A DNA stretch of 64,000 nucleotides from Paenibacillus sp. MAEPY2 (lineage in GTDB: Bacteria; Bacillota; Bacilli; Paenibacillales; Paenibacillaceae): positions 372,001-436,000 of the forward strand of contig NZ_AWUK01000010.1 in the NCBI RefSeq assembly GCF_000499205.1, read 5' to 3'. Made by a program: the position numbers and the translations under genes. Positions 1 to 8,661 of the stretch are shown in pieces (the first letter of the stretch is position 1; each line of letters opens with the position of its first letter). The notes beneath the pieces were generated by a model. The model was not told the origin of the DNA and ran no database searches. It saw nothing but the letters and a program-made list of their open reading frames with translations.

Positions 1-918
1 CCGAATATGCGCGGGGTAGCGTGGCTAAGCAATGACTGGATTTTGTCGGATAAAGTAAACGAGTCCATGAAGCCTGTCACTGTAGAGGGTGAGAAACGTT
101 ATCCGCATAACTTATACATGTATGATTTGACGAAGGGCACCGATTCACCTGTAAAAGAAAGTGAAGTGAGTCTGGGCTCACCACTCGTGTCCCCGGATAG
201 TCAGTATATTTTCTACAGAGAACCAGAGGAATCGACAGGCAAAGGCTTTATTCTGAACCTGCACAATGGAGAAGTGATTCCGGCAGGCAAGGACGACGGC
301 TTTGTATTTGAAGGTGCATGGCTCGATAAGGAGCATGTCGTCTTTCCGAATATGAATGGGGATATCGTATCGGCGAGTGTGGATGGAACGACGAAGGTAC
401 TGGTCAAGACGGGGAACTTCAATGTAGGGAGCGTTAGCGTTTCGGGTAGTGTGATTTACTACATCACAGGCACAGACGGACAGCTGAATGCCTACGATAC
501 CAAGACCGGTGAAGAGAAGCAGGTGTTAAAAAGTGTGGAGTGGGTGATTCCGTCCAACGATGGTTCAAGACTGGCAATTGTGAAAAAAACAGCCGATACC
601 AAACGGGCGCTGGTGTTGACCGATCTCGATGGAAATGAGAAAGCCACGCTCGCCAGAGGCACGCAAATTTTCGGTACGAGTTGGTCTGGTGACGATTCCA
701 AAATCGCCTATACAATCAATTCGGAGAGTGATGATGAGAAGGGGCTGTTCGTCTCCAATACGGAATCGGCGGAGCAGTTCCAGATCTCGGCTGATATGGA
801 TAACGCATCTGATCCGCTGAGCTGGAGTCCGGAAGGCAACCGGATTTTGCTGTCACAGTCTGTGCAGGAAAATGAATCATACCACTTTGTTACCTCGGTC
901 ATTACGATCTCACAGTAA
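1..918 (+). CDS. TolB-like beta-propeller protein (3' part)
   Basis: The reading frame is open from the first base of the window, so the true start probably lies upstream and only the C-terminal ~305 residues are seen. The protein shows repeated short beta-strand units with motifs such as LVSPDSQYIFY, IPSNDGSRLAIVKK and LSWSPEGNRILLSQS. These are typical of WD40-like/TolB beta-propeller blades. No catalytic residues are recognisable. A propeller of this kind usually acts as an extracytoplasmic or scaffold domain, but whether this one is secreted cannot be judged without the N-terminus. A terminator hairpin follows 33 bases after the stop. The fold is fairly clear and the function is unknown. 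Confidence 0.7.
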   Translation, partial: PNMRGVAWLSNDWILSDKVNESMKPVTVEGEKRYPHNLYMYDLTKGTDSPVKESEVSLGSPLVSPDSQYIFYREPEESTGKGFILNLHNGEVIPAGKDDGFVFEGAWLDKEHVVFPNMNGDIVSASVDGTTKVLVKTGNFNVGSVSVSGSVIYYITGTDGQLNAYDTKTGEEKQVLKSVEWVIPSNDGSRLAIVKKTADTKRALVLTDLDGNEKATLARGTQIFGTSWSGDDSKIAYTINSESDDEKGLFVSNTESAEQFQISADMDNASDPLSWSPEGNRILLSQSVQENESYHFVTSVITISQ

Positions 919-950
919 ACATCATTGAACAGAAGCAGATCTGCAGAGCG

Positions 951-979
951 AGCCTGACTCATAATGAGTTGGGCTTTTT
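951..979 (+). terminator. Rho-independent terminator
   Basis: Eleven-base-pair stem (AGCCTGACTCA pairing with TGAGTTGGGCT, two G-U pairs) with a three-base loop, followed by five T. It ends the transcript of the beta-propeller gene. Confidence 0.8.
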
Positions 980-1044
980 CTGCACCTTTAACGCAGGTGT
1001 TCTGGGTTATACTGAGGAGACGAGAAGTGAAGGGGGACATGATC

Positions 1045-1953
1045 ATGGATGAAAAAGACTGCCGTTTGCTGTTGAGCATTTCGGAAGAGAGTAGTCTGAC
1101 CAAGGCTGCGGAGCGCATGTTTATGACCCAGCCGGCTTTGACATACCGTTTGCAGCAATTGGAGAAGGCATTTGGCGTACCACTCATCGATAAAACGTTA
1201 AAAGGTGCCAGATTTACTCCCGAAGGAGAGCATCTGGCCAGCTATGCTCGTAGAATGCTCCATGAGCTTAATCAAGTCAAGGAACAGCTGTCGAACATTC
1301 GTAATGAGGTTAAGGGAACACTGCGCCTCGGGATTGCCAATCATTATTCATTGTACAAGCTTCCTCCGTTGTTAAAGCAGTTCAAGGAGCTATACCCAGA
1401 GGTTCAGTTTGCTGTGACCTGCGCTCTGAGTGTAGAGGTTATGGAGCTATTGATGCGGGATGAAATTCAGGTGGGTGTCATTCGGGGGGAGCATCCATGG
1501 TATGAAGGGAAACATCTGCTGCACGATGAACCAGTCTGCATTGTATCCCGTGAACCCATTGACTTGGAACAGCTTCCAGAGCTTCCGCAAATCGCATTTC
1601 AGGAACCCTTGACGAAAACAGGCGGTTCTCCCGTGAGCCCATTCCGAGAAGGCGTAGCGGCCTGGTGGTATGAGCGTTATGAATGTGCACCAACCGTAGC
1701 GATGCGTGTAGACAGCTATGAGACCTGCAAGGAGATGGTGCGGTATGGCCTTGGCTATGCGATTATCCCGGGCATCTTCGTGTCATCTTCGGATGGCCTC
1801 CACCAGCAGGAACTGATCCGTCGAAACGGACAGGCAGTGAGGCGGAATACGTGGCTTGTGTATAAGGAAAGTGTGCTGCAACAGGCAACAGTGGGCCGCT
1901 TTGTGGACTTGATGAGAACGGCAGGGACACAGCATGTTGTGGATGGAGGTTAG
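1045..1953 (+). CDS. LysR-family transcriptional regulator
   Basis: A 302-residue protein with an N-terminal winged helix-turn-helix (about residues 1-60, including SSLTKAAERMFMTQPALTYR) and a C-terminal periplasmic-binding-like effector domain, the usual LysR length and layout. The frame is open further upstream, but the ATG at 1045 has an AGGGGG ribosome site eight bases before it and gives the typical start MDEKDCRLLL. The ATG at 1039 is too close to that site. It lies just downstream of a terminator and 372 bases before an M20 amidohydrolase and YfcC carrier pair on the same strand, which it may control. The effector is unknown. Confidence 0.9.
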   Translation: MDEKDCRLLLSISEESSLTKAAERMFMTQPALTYRLQQLEKAFGVPLIDKTLKGARFTPEGEHLASYARRMLHELNQVKEQLSNIRNEVKGTLRLGIANHYSLYKLPPLLKQFKELYPEVQFAVTCALSVEVMELLMRDEIQVGVIRGEHPWYEGKHLLHDEPVCIVSREPIDLEQLPELPQIAFQEPLTKTGGSPVSPFREGVAAWWYERYECAPTVAMRVDSYETCKEMVRYGLGYAIIPGIFVSSSDGLHQQELIRRNGQAVRRNTWLVYKESVLQQATVGRFVDLMRTAGTQHVVDGG

Positions 1954-2175
1954 ATACAGGCATAAGAAGTAAATGGATTGCTTTATGCATAATTATCCGT
2001 TATTTTCTCGTTACAAAAGGCATCTTACTGTTCTTGGACAGTATCAATCTCGTGACGAATACCATTTGAAGGATGTACATATATTCATAATTTTTAAATA
2101 CGTAGTCTTATTTTATGTGCAAATAGACCAGTAATTTACTGACATCTGATGATATCCATATGTTAATTTCAAGCA

Positions 2176-2216
2176 AGCCCATAAAATTTTTTATGGGCTA
2201 TTCCTTAATTTTTTTG
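2176..2216 (+). terminator. Hairpin with T-rich tail, possible terminator
   Basis: Perfect 11-bp stem AGCCCATAAAA/TTTTATGGGCT with a two-base loop at 2176-2199, then ATTCCTTAA and seven T. It lies about 220 bases after the LysR gene and 110 before the next gene, so it may end the LysR transcript or attenuate the next one. The rest of this 372-base gap is AT-rich and non-coding. Confidence 0.5.
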
Positions 2217-2240
2217 AATTTACTTATGGCTTGGTCCCAC

Positions 2241-2266
2241 ATACAATATATCCAATCTGATTGTAT
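2241..2266. promoter_or_regulatory. Inverted repeat ATACAAT-N12-ATTGTAT
   Basis: Seven-base perfect arms separated by 12 bases, 60 bases before the amidohydrolase start. The size and position would suit a LysR-type binding site, but there is no direct link to the LysR protein encoded upstream. Confidence 0.3.
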
Positions 2267-2325
2267 ATTTATTCGATTGAATTGAATATAGAAATGCTGT
2301 ATTTGAAGAAAGGCGGCAAAATAAT

Positions 2326-3522
2326 ATGTATCCTGACCCTGCTCATATGAAGCAAAAGATCAAAGAAACCGTAGATCGGCTGGACCCCGACTTGCGGGAA
2401 TTATCCCTGCGTATTCACGCTAACCCTGAGCTTAGCTTTCAGGAAGTCCAAGCCCAACAATGGTTAACCGAGCCGCTGGAAGCAGCCGGATTTCAGGTGG
2501 AAAAAGGTATATCCGGGCTTGATACCTCGTTCCGCGCTGTATGGGAAGGCCAACCTGGCGGACCCACGATTGCACTGCTCGCCGAGTATGATGCGCTGCC
2601 TCGCATCGGACATGCCTGCGGACACAATCTGATCGGAGCCTCTGCCGTAGGTGCAGCATTGGCGCTCAAGGAAGTTTGCCCCGATCTTCAGGGACGGATC
2701 ATCGTTCTTGGCACTCCGGCAGAGGAAGAAGGTGGCGGCAAAATCATTATGGTGAACGATGGCGTATTTGATGAGATTGATGCCGTCATGATGTGTCACC
2801 CGCAGCAAAAAACGATGGTGCTTAGAGGTGCGCTGGCTTGTGTGGACGCAACCTTTACGTTCCACGGTAAACAGGCTCATGCGGCCTCGTCTCCTGAGAA
2901 AGGCATTAGTGCACTGGACGCCTTGGTCAACGCGTATGCGGGAATTAACTCGCTGCGTCCGTATTTAAAGGATGACGTTCGAGTGAACGGGATTATCACC
3001 AAAGGTGGGGATGCGCCCAACGTGGTGCCTGAGCTGGCTGAAGCTGTATATATCATTCGGGCGAAGACCGTCGAAGAGCTTAAAGTCGTCATGGACAAAG
3101 TATATCGTGTCGTACGCCATGCTGCGGAAGGCGTTGGAGCTGCGGTAGATATTACGGAAGGCCTTATCTATGCTGAGCGAAATAATAACAAGGCTCTGGC
3201 AGGTCTGTTCCAGCAAAATTTGGAGGACATGGGCATTGAAGTACATGATCCACCGCAAACGGGCGGTGTCGGTTCATCGGATATTGGTAACGTAAGCCAA
3301 ATCACTGCCGCGATCCATCCGTATATTCGTTTAGGTGACGCGACAACACACACGCCTGAATTTGCCCGGCTTGCCGGAGCAGAGGAAGGCATGATCGAGC
3401 TGAACCGTGCTGCGAAGGCACTTGCACTTACGGCGTTCGATCTGTACGCAGACAAGACAGCATTGCAGCAGGTACGGGATGAGTTTGAAGCGTGGAAACA
3501 ACAGAAGGGCGAGGGATGCTGA
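2326..3522 (+). CDS. M20 family metallo-amidohydrolase
   Basis: A 398-residue zinc-dependent amidohydrolase/peptidase of the M20D group. The metal-binding stretch GHACGHN (about residue 104), LLAEYDALP and the acidic GTPAEEEGGG segment (about residue 133) are diagnostic. The middle holds the small dimerisation domain of M20 proteins. Relatives hydrolyse N-acyl amino acids, amino-acid amides or p-aminobenzoyl-glutamate, and the substrate cannot be told from sequence. The next gene, a YfcC-type membrane carrier, begins one base after this stop codon. This suggests that the carrier imports the compound and this enzyme hydrolyses it in the cytoplasm, as AbgT and AbgAB do together. Confidence 0.9.
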   Translation: MYPDPAHMKQKIKETVDRLDPDLRELSLRIHANPELSFQEVQAQQWLTEPLEAAGFQVEKGISGLDTSFRAVWEGQPGGPTIALLAEYDALPRIGHACGHNLIGASAVGAALALKEVCPDLQGRIIVLGTPAEEEGGGKIIMVNDGVFDEIDAVMMCHPQQKTMVLRGALACVDATFTFHGKQAHAASSPEKGISALDALVNAYAGINSLRPYLKDDVRVNGIITKGGDAPNVVPELAEAVYIIRAKTVEELKVVMDKVYRVVRHAAEGVGAAVDITEGLIYAERNNNKALAGLFQQNLEDMGIEVHDPPQTGGVGSSDIGNVSQITAAIHPYIRLGDATTHTPEFARLAGAEEGMIELNRAAKALALTAFDLYADKTALQQVRDEFEAWKQQKGEGC

Positions 3523-3523
3523 A

Positions 3524-4948
3524 TTGGAAAACATAACAAAACAACCACAACAACGGCGCAAATGGTTCAAGATGCCTCACACCTTCGTCATTTTGTTCAT
3601 TTTGGTACTGGTCGCTACGGTGCTTACCTACATCATTCCTGCCGGAGAATTCGATCGTGTGAAGGATGAAGCCACAGGCAAATCATTGCTTGTCCCGGGT
3701 TCGTACCATCATGTAGAAGCCAATCCAACGGGATTATGGGATATTCCCAAGTCCATTGTTCGCGGACTGGTGGATTCCGCTGACGTTGTATTCTTTATTT
3801 TTATCATCGGCGGAGCGTTTCAGATCATTACGAGCACGGGCACGATTGAAGCTCTAACAGGCCGGGTAGCCCGTTCGTTCTCGAATAAGGGGCTATGGGT
3901 CATCCCGGTGTTTATCACCTTGTTCTCTGTGGGCGGGTTCACGATGGGCATGTCCACAGAGGTGATGGTCTTTGTACCGATAGGTATCGCCATCGCGCGT
4001 GCGCTGGGGTATGACGCTCTGACCGGTACGGCGATGATCTCATTGGGAGCCTCATGTGGTTTTACCGCCGGACTGCTTAATCCGTTCAACGTAGGACTGG
4101 CTCAGGCTATTGCAGAAGTTCCGATTTTCTCGGGCATGTGGCTGCGCGCAATTATTCTGGTGTGTCTTATCGCCGTTACCAGTATCTATATTATGCGTTA
4201 TGCGTCCAAAGTGAAATCTGATCCCACCCGCGGTTTGGTGCATGAACTGGAGCAGGAGCAGGCAGCAGATGCGCCTGTGGTAGATCTGAACAAGCTGCCA
4301 ACGATTCGTATCACACATATTCTGACCATCATTACCATTGTAGCCGGATTTGCCCTGTTGATCTGGGGTGTATCGAAAGAAGGCTGGTGGATGGAGGAGC
4401 TGGCGGCTCTGTTCCTGAGCATGGGTGTGATCGCTGGTCTTGTCTCCGGGTTCGGTCCTAGTCGGATTGCAAGTGAATTCGTCAAGGGGGCAAGCGGCAT
4501 TGCCTATGGTGCCTTTATCATCGGTCTGGCAAGAGGAATTATGGTTGTACTTGACCAGGGGAACGTGATTGATTCCGTTGTATACGGAATGTCAACGCTG
4601 GTTGGCGAGCTGCCATCATCCGTTCAGGTGCTGGGCATGTACTTCTTCCAAAATGTGATGAACGTGTTCATCACATCGGGTACAGGCATGGCCGTGACTA
4701 CGATGCCGATCATGGTTCCATTATCTGATCTGCTCGGGGTTACCCGTCAGACTGCCGTACTGGCGTTCCAGTTCGGGGACGGATTCACGAATATGATTCT
4801 GCCAACCTCTTCTGCCTTAATGGGCAGTCTCGCGGTATCCGGCATTCCGTATCAGAAATGGGTTAGATTTTTCTGGCCGTTGATGGTGATGTGGATCGCT
4901 ATGGGGATTGTATTTATGCTTATCGCGAATGCCATTCAGTATTCTTAA
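3524..4948 (+). CDS. YfcC-family membrane carrier
   Basis: About 474 residues with roughly twelve hydrophobic segments. It matches the YfcC / C4-dicarboxylate anaerobic carrier family, with motifs such as YIIPAGEFDR, TMGMSTEVMVFVPIGIA and ASCGFTAGLLNPFNVGLAQ. The frame is open back to 3407, but that would overlap the amidohydrolase by over 100 bases. The TTG at 3524 has GAGGG eight bases upstream and starts one base after the preceding stop, so translational coupling is likely. Members are predicted basic amino acid, peptide or dicarboxylate carriers. Here the pairing with an M20 hydrolase points to uptake of an acylated amino acid or dipeptide (inference). Confidence 0.85.
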   Translation: MENITKQPQQRRKWFKMPHTFVILFILVLVATVLTYIIPAGEFDRVKDEATGKSLLVPGSYHHVEANPTGLWDIPKSIVRGLVDSADVVFFIFIIGGAFQIITSTGTIEALTGRVARSFSNKGLWVIPVFITLFSVGGFTMGMSTEVMVFVPIGIAIARALGYDALTGTAMISLGASCGFTAGLLNPFNVGLAQAIAEVPIFSGMWLRAIILVCLIAVTSIYIMRYASKVKSDPTRGLVHELEQEQAADAPVVDLNKLPTIRITHILTIITIVAGFALLIWGVSKEGWWMEELAALFLSMGVIAGLVSGFGPSRIASEFVKGASGIAYGAFIIGLARGIMVVLDQGNVIDSVVYGMSTLVGELPSSVQVLGMYFFQNVMNVFITSGTGMAVTTMPIMVPLSDLLGVTRQTAVLAFQFGDGFTNMILPTSSALMGSLAVSGIPYQKWVRFFWPLMVMWIAMGIVFMLIANAIQYS

Positions 4949-4955
4949 AACAGCA

Positions 4956-5035
4956 AAAGGCCTGTGTTCTAGCGCAGATCCTCTCAAACGGTTATATCCG
5001 GTTTCGAGAGGGCGCTGCCAGAACGCAGGCTTTTA
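4956..5035. terminator. Bidirectional terminator between convergent genes
   Basis: Outer stem GCCTGTGTTCT/AGAACGCAGGC encloses a second stem built on AGCGC/GCGCT and CCTCTC/GAGAGG. It is flanked by AAAAG on the left and TTTTA on the right, so it can work in both directions for the YfcC gene and the surface-protein gene. Confidence 0.8.
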
Positions 5036-5046
5036 TTTATGGCTTG

Positions 5047-8000
5047 TTATTTTGGCATGCTCAGCAGTAACTTCACCGCTTCTGCACGTGTAGTGTTGTC
5101 TCTGGGAGCAAAGGTATTCAGTCCTTTGCCGTTTAGTAGCCCGGACTTTTGCAAGCCAGCGACTGCTGCTCTGGCCCACACCGGAATCTCTTGATTATCT
5201 GCAAAGATGGATTCGGTGCCGGATTCTGCTTCTAACTGCAAAGCGTGGGCGACCATAACAGCCATTTCTGCACGGGTTACCGCTTCATTGGGACGAAAAG
5301 CCCCATCCGTGTCTCCTTGAATAAATCCGGCTTGGACAGCACGCGCTACAGCTGAATGTGCCCATGCTCCTATTTGTGAATGATCGGTAAAAGATAATGT
5401 CGCTTCCGTGTAATCGGTTTGCAATGCATTCATCAGTATTACCGTAAATTCAGCACGTGTAATGGATGCGTCCGGCTTAAATGATCCATCGACATACCCT
5501 TTCACAATACCTTCACGGACAGCTTGCTGAATGACTTCTTTCGCCCAGTGATCCTCAATATCGCTAAACATAATCTCGGCTGGGGAAAGGGGTTGATCTA
5601 CTGCAAATACGGCAAATTTGGTGAAATGGTCCACGTCCACCCGAATTTGCTTCCCATCCACAGAAGATTCACCCGCGGAGAGCCAAACCTGTTCTTGTTC
5701 ATCAAAATAAAATAGCTCAGCCTCCTGATTACTCTGTAACCGTGATGAATCAAGTGTCAGTGATAAGGTTACGGGGACATTGAAGTTTTGCGGAACATTT
5801 TTGAGTAACTCATATACCGGGCTGAGTAGTTGGGTCTGATTGGTCAGCAGGGCAGAAGAATCTGTAAGCTGATCAATGGTGACCGTCAGTTTCTGATTCA
5901 TCGCTCCGGTAGGGATGTTTACAGCAATGGCATTACCCAAGCTCACTTGGCCTGCCTGACCCGCTGCAAGTGTTAAGCGTCCATTGTTGGACGAATTTGA
6001 CGTATTAGGTGGCGTAGGGTTAACGTTGGAGCTGTTGTTGTTCTGGTTGTCCGAGCCACTATTGCCATTATTACCTGACGGTGGCGTGGAATGAACAGTC
6101 CATTTGGCATATAAGGTCAGATCGGCTGTAATCTCCGTTTGATCAAAGTTGAATGGAGTCTTCAACTCGGGGTCTGTATACCAGCCTGCAAACGTATAAC
6201 CGGAACGGCTTGGCGAAGCAGGAGCTGAAAGTTTCTTCCCATACTCAACAGCTACATCGGTGACTGCCGATCCCCCAAGTGTATTGAAAGTTACCGTATA
6301 TGTGTGTGGTGTCCATTTTGCAAACAGAGTGAGATTACTGGTTACGGTTGTTGTATTAAAATCAAAAGCCTGACTCATAGCCGAATCAGTGTACCAGCCA
6401 GCGAAAGTGTGACCTGTTTTGGTAGGATCAGAAGGTGCTGTTACCAGCTCACCATAATCAACCGCCTCATCAGCGACCTCTGTGCCACCATTGGATTCGA
6501 AGTTAACGTTAAAGGAATGGATTGCCCATTTTGCAAACAGAGTGAGATTGCTGGTTATGGTTGTGTTATTGAAATCAAAAGCCTGACTCAAAGCTGAATC
6601 CGTATACCAGCCAGCGAAAGTATGGCCTGCTTTGGCTGGATCAATTGGAGCAATGGCCTTTTCACCGTAATTCACCGTTTGTTCCGTTACTTCAGAACCG
6701 CCGTTACTGTTAAATGTCAGAGTCCGTGGCGCATAAAAGCTGAATTGAATGGTTGTCGTATTGCCTGCCGCATCGGTAACGACCAGTACATGTTCACCTT
6801 CCACACTGAATGTCTCTCCACTGAGGAACGGGGAGCCATCAAGGGTGGCTGTTCCCTCATTAAAGGTGATTATCCGGCTCGCACTGTATATTCCATTATT
6901 GATGACCCCCGTTACAATAGGGGGGACCTTATCAATGGAAAAGTGAACTGTTGTACTGCCAATGTGGTTGGTTACCACCAATATATAATCTCCATCTTCC
7001 GTAACTGCAGTGCCGCTCGTGAATGCATCATCATTCAGGAGTGCCGTACCGCTATTAAATGTCGGCGTGACCGTTTGATTATACACACTCTCGTCGATTA
7101 CCCCGCTGACAATCGGCGCCAAGTCCTGCTCAACTGTTATGGTAACAAACGCTGGTTCACTCGAGCCCGTTGCATTGATTGCAGCATAAGTAAAGCTGTC
7201 ATTACCCACATAATTGTTATTCGGCGTGTATACAAACGAACCGTTAGCATTAAGGGTCAGTTGACCGTTCGTGGGCGCACTTCTCTGTATGGCAGCAGAA
7301 GCATCACTATCATTGTTTAGCACACCCGGAGAGTTGATGGTCAGCGGGGTGTTCTGCTTGGTGATATAGTTGTCTGTCACTGCATTTGGCAGTGGCATAT
7401 CTACAATATTAGGGATTTGTCCAGAGTTCGAAACGTAATACACCAGAAGCGGTTGATTGCTGTTCAGATTAGGCAATCTAAAATCAGTTGACCCATTGCC
7501 GCCAAACCTGTTGCCTATTAGGCTAAACAAGGATTGATTATTGATGGTGGAAAGTAAGGAGCCATCAGCCAATATCCAGTTACTCAAAGGAAGTTGTACT
7601 AGAAGGGGAATGATTTCTCCTACGTATTCGGAATTCGTCCCCCCACTCCCGGCACGGTAAGACGGATCAATAGATATGGCATAATGGATGATATCACCCT
7701 TGATTTTGGGTAACTTGGGCAATTGGAATGTCTCCAGACCGTCTCCACCAAAGGTTGTACCAATCATTTGATACAAATCGTTGTATTTAGAGATAAGGAG
7801 ATTTTGACCATTTGCCTCTAGCCAGCCCTTGGGGGTAAAGTAATACGGGAACAGGCGAACCTCACCAAGCACAGCATTATCGGCGCCGTACGTACCCTCT
7901 TCACGAGAGGGGAAGTCTCCATTTATGGATATGTAGTAGCCCATTCCCTCTGGTGCGGCATCTGAAAGATCGGGCACCGCAAATGTGTTTTTGCCGTCAC

Positions 8001-8253
8001 CTCCAAAGTTGGTGCCCAGCAGGGAGAAAAGAGCGGAATTCTGAGCGATCGGCATGGTCTGTCCGGCAGCATACACCCAACCGGAGGGAGCTTTCGTGTA
8101 GGGGAATAATTGAATTTCACCCATATAGGGTTTTGCTCCTGCGGCATTGGCCTTTTGGACAAAGTGAGAATTGGTTCCCAACCCACTCAGCCCAATAAGA
8201 ACTATTAACCATATGATGCTTACTTTCCTAAATAGTGTTAAACTCACGTTCAT
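5047..8253 (-). CDS. SLH-anchored surface protein with tail-collar and InlB repeats
   Basis: A 1068-residue secreted protein. In order: signal peptide ending near ANA (about residue 38); three tail-collar/microcystin-dependent-protein domains, each with a GxxFGGDG-type motif (about 46-100, 131-180, 213-265); a cadherin-like module (about 290-376, with YTPNNNYVGNDSFTYAA); two related Ig-like repeats (about 382-444 and 447-508); three InlB B-repeats with HTFAGWYTDSALSQAF-type cores (about 512-578, 582-649, 653-721); an Asn/Ser-rich linker; a ZU5-like region (about 761-888); and three SLH domains (about 897-1065, with ITRAEF and VTRAEMA). SLH domains attach proteins to pyruvylated secondary wall polymer. 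The ATG at 8253 is preferred because AGGAGG lies nine bases upstream. It is a stand-alone gene, and an adhesive or matrix role is inference. Confidence 0.92.
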   Translation of the reverse strand: MNVSLTLFRKVSIIWLIVLIGLSGLGTNSHFVQKANAAGAKPYMGEIQLFPYTKAPSGWVYAAGQTMPIAQNSALFSLLGTNFGGDGKNTFAVPDLSDAAPEGMGYYISINGDFPSREEGTYGADNAVLGEVRLFPYYFTPKGWLEANGQNLLISKYNDLYQMIGTTFGGDGLETFQLPKLPKIKGDIIHYAISIDPSYRAGSGGTNSEYVGEIIPLLVQLPLSNWILADGSLLSTINNQSLFSLIGNRFGGNGSTDFRLPNLNSNQPLLVYYVSNSGQIPNIVDMPLPNAVTDNYITKQNTPLTINSPGVLNNDSDASAAIQRSAPTNGQLTLNANGSFVYTPNNNYVGNDSFTYAAINATGSSEPAFVTITVEQDLAPIVSGVIDESVYNQTVTPTFNSGTALLNDDAFTSGTAVTEDGDYILVVTNHIGSTTVHFSIDKVPPIVTGVINNGIYSASRIITFNEGTATLDGSPFLSGETFSVEGEHVLVVTDAAGNTTTIQFSFYAPRTLTFNSNGGSEVTEQTVNYGEKAIAPIDPAKAGHTFAGWYTDSALSQAFDFNNTTITSNLTLFAKWAIHSFNVNFESNGGTEVADEAVDYGELVTAPSDPTKTGHTFAGWYTDSAMSQAFDFNTTTVTSNLTLFAKWTPHTYTVTFNTLGGSAVTDVAVEYGKKLSAPASPSRSGYTFAGWYTDPELKTPFNFDQTEITADLTLYAKWTVHSTPPSGNNGNSGSDNQNNNSSNVNPTPPNTSNSSNNGRLTLAAGQAGQVSLGNAIAVNIPTGAMNQKLTVTIDQLTDSSALLTNQTQLLSPVYELLKNVPQNFNVPVTLSLTLDSSRLQSNQEAELFYFDEQEQVWLSAGESSVDGKQIRVDVDHFTKFAVFAVDQPLSPAEIMFSDIEDHWAKEVIQQAVREGIVKGYVDGSFKPDASITRAEFTVILMNALQTDYTEATLSFTDHSQIGAWAHSAVARAVQAGFIQGDTDGAFRPNEAVTRAEMAVMVAHALQLEAESGTESIFADNQEIPVWARAAVAGLQKSGLLNGKGLNTFAPRDNTTRAEAVKLLLSMPK

Positions 8254-8476
8254 CCCCATTTTCCTCCTAATATATTCACAGTATGCTTTTTCAAATCCAC
8301 ATCTTTTGCTAGTCGGTGTGGGTAAGCCATATAATGATGAGCATAGTGTAATGGATACGAAGGCAAAAATGAATACGATTTTCGTTTGAATTTAAAATAA
8401 ATTTAGATATTTTCCAGCTTCACATCATTTATGGTTCAATTGTTCCATAACTTTCATCCCTTTCTATACATTTATA

Positions 8477-8506
8477 TTGACTAAGCTATTCCGCTTCCGA
8501 TAAACT
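8477..8506 (+). promoter_or_regulatory. Sigma-A-like promoter of trhO leader
   Basis: TTGACT and TAAACT separated by 18 bases. Predicted transcription would start near 8513, only about 25 bases before a strong terminator hairpin. Confidence 0.5.
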
Positions 8507-8536
8507 AGAATGCAGGAATAAAAGTCGAATGTTCAA

Positions 8537-8585
8537 AGCAGCAGTTCGAGACATTGTTTCGGACGGCTGTTTCTTTTCTTTTTCA
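8537..8585 (+). terminator. Terminator hairpin in trhO leader
   Basis: Near-perfect 17-bp stem (one mismatch, several G-U pairs) with a three-base loop at 8537-8573, followed by CTTTTCTTTTT. No plus-strand gene lies upstream within 3.5 kb, so it probably attenuates a leader or ends a short RNA. The gap 8254-8661 otherwise holds only AT-rich non-coding sequence. Confidence 0.6.
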
Positions 8586-8661
8586 TAAGCAAGGTTGCAA
8601 CGTTGTAGTCTTGTCGGATGATCCGGCCAATAACAACATGGAATAGGAACAGGTGATACAC

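Noticed and set aside
6622..7320. A 232-codon plus-strand frame inside the surface-protein gene
   Set aside because: It is antisense to the cadherin and Ig-like region and shows no domain, so it is a shadow of the repeat-rich gene.
5047..8253. Prophage tail genes suggested by the tail-collar domains
   Set aside because: No other phage genes are present, and the protein has a signal peptide and SLH anchor, so it is a bacterial surface protein.
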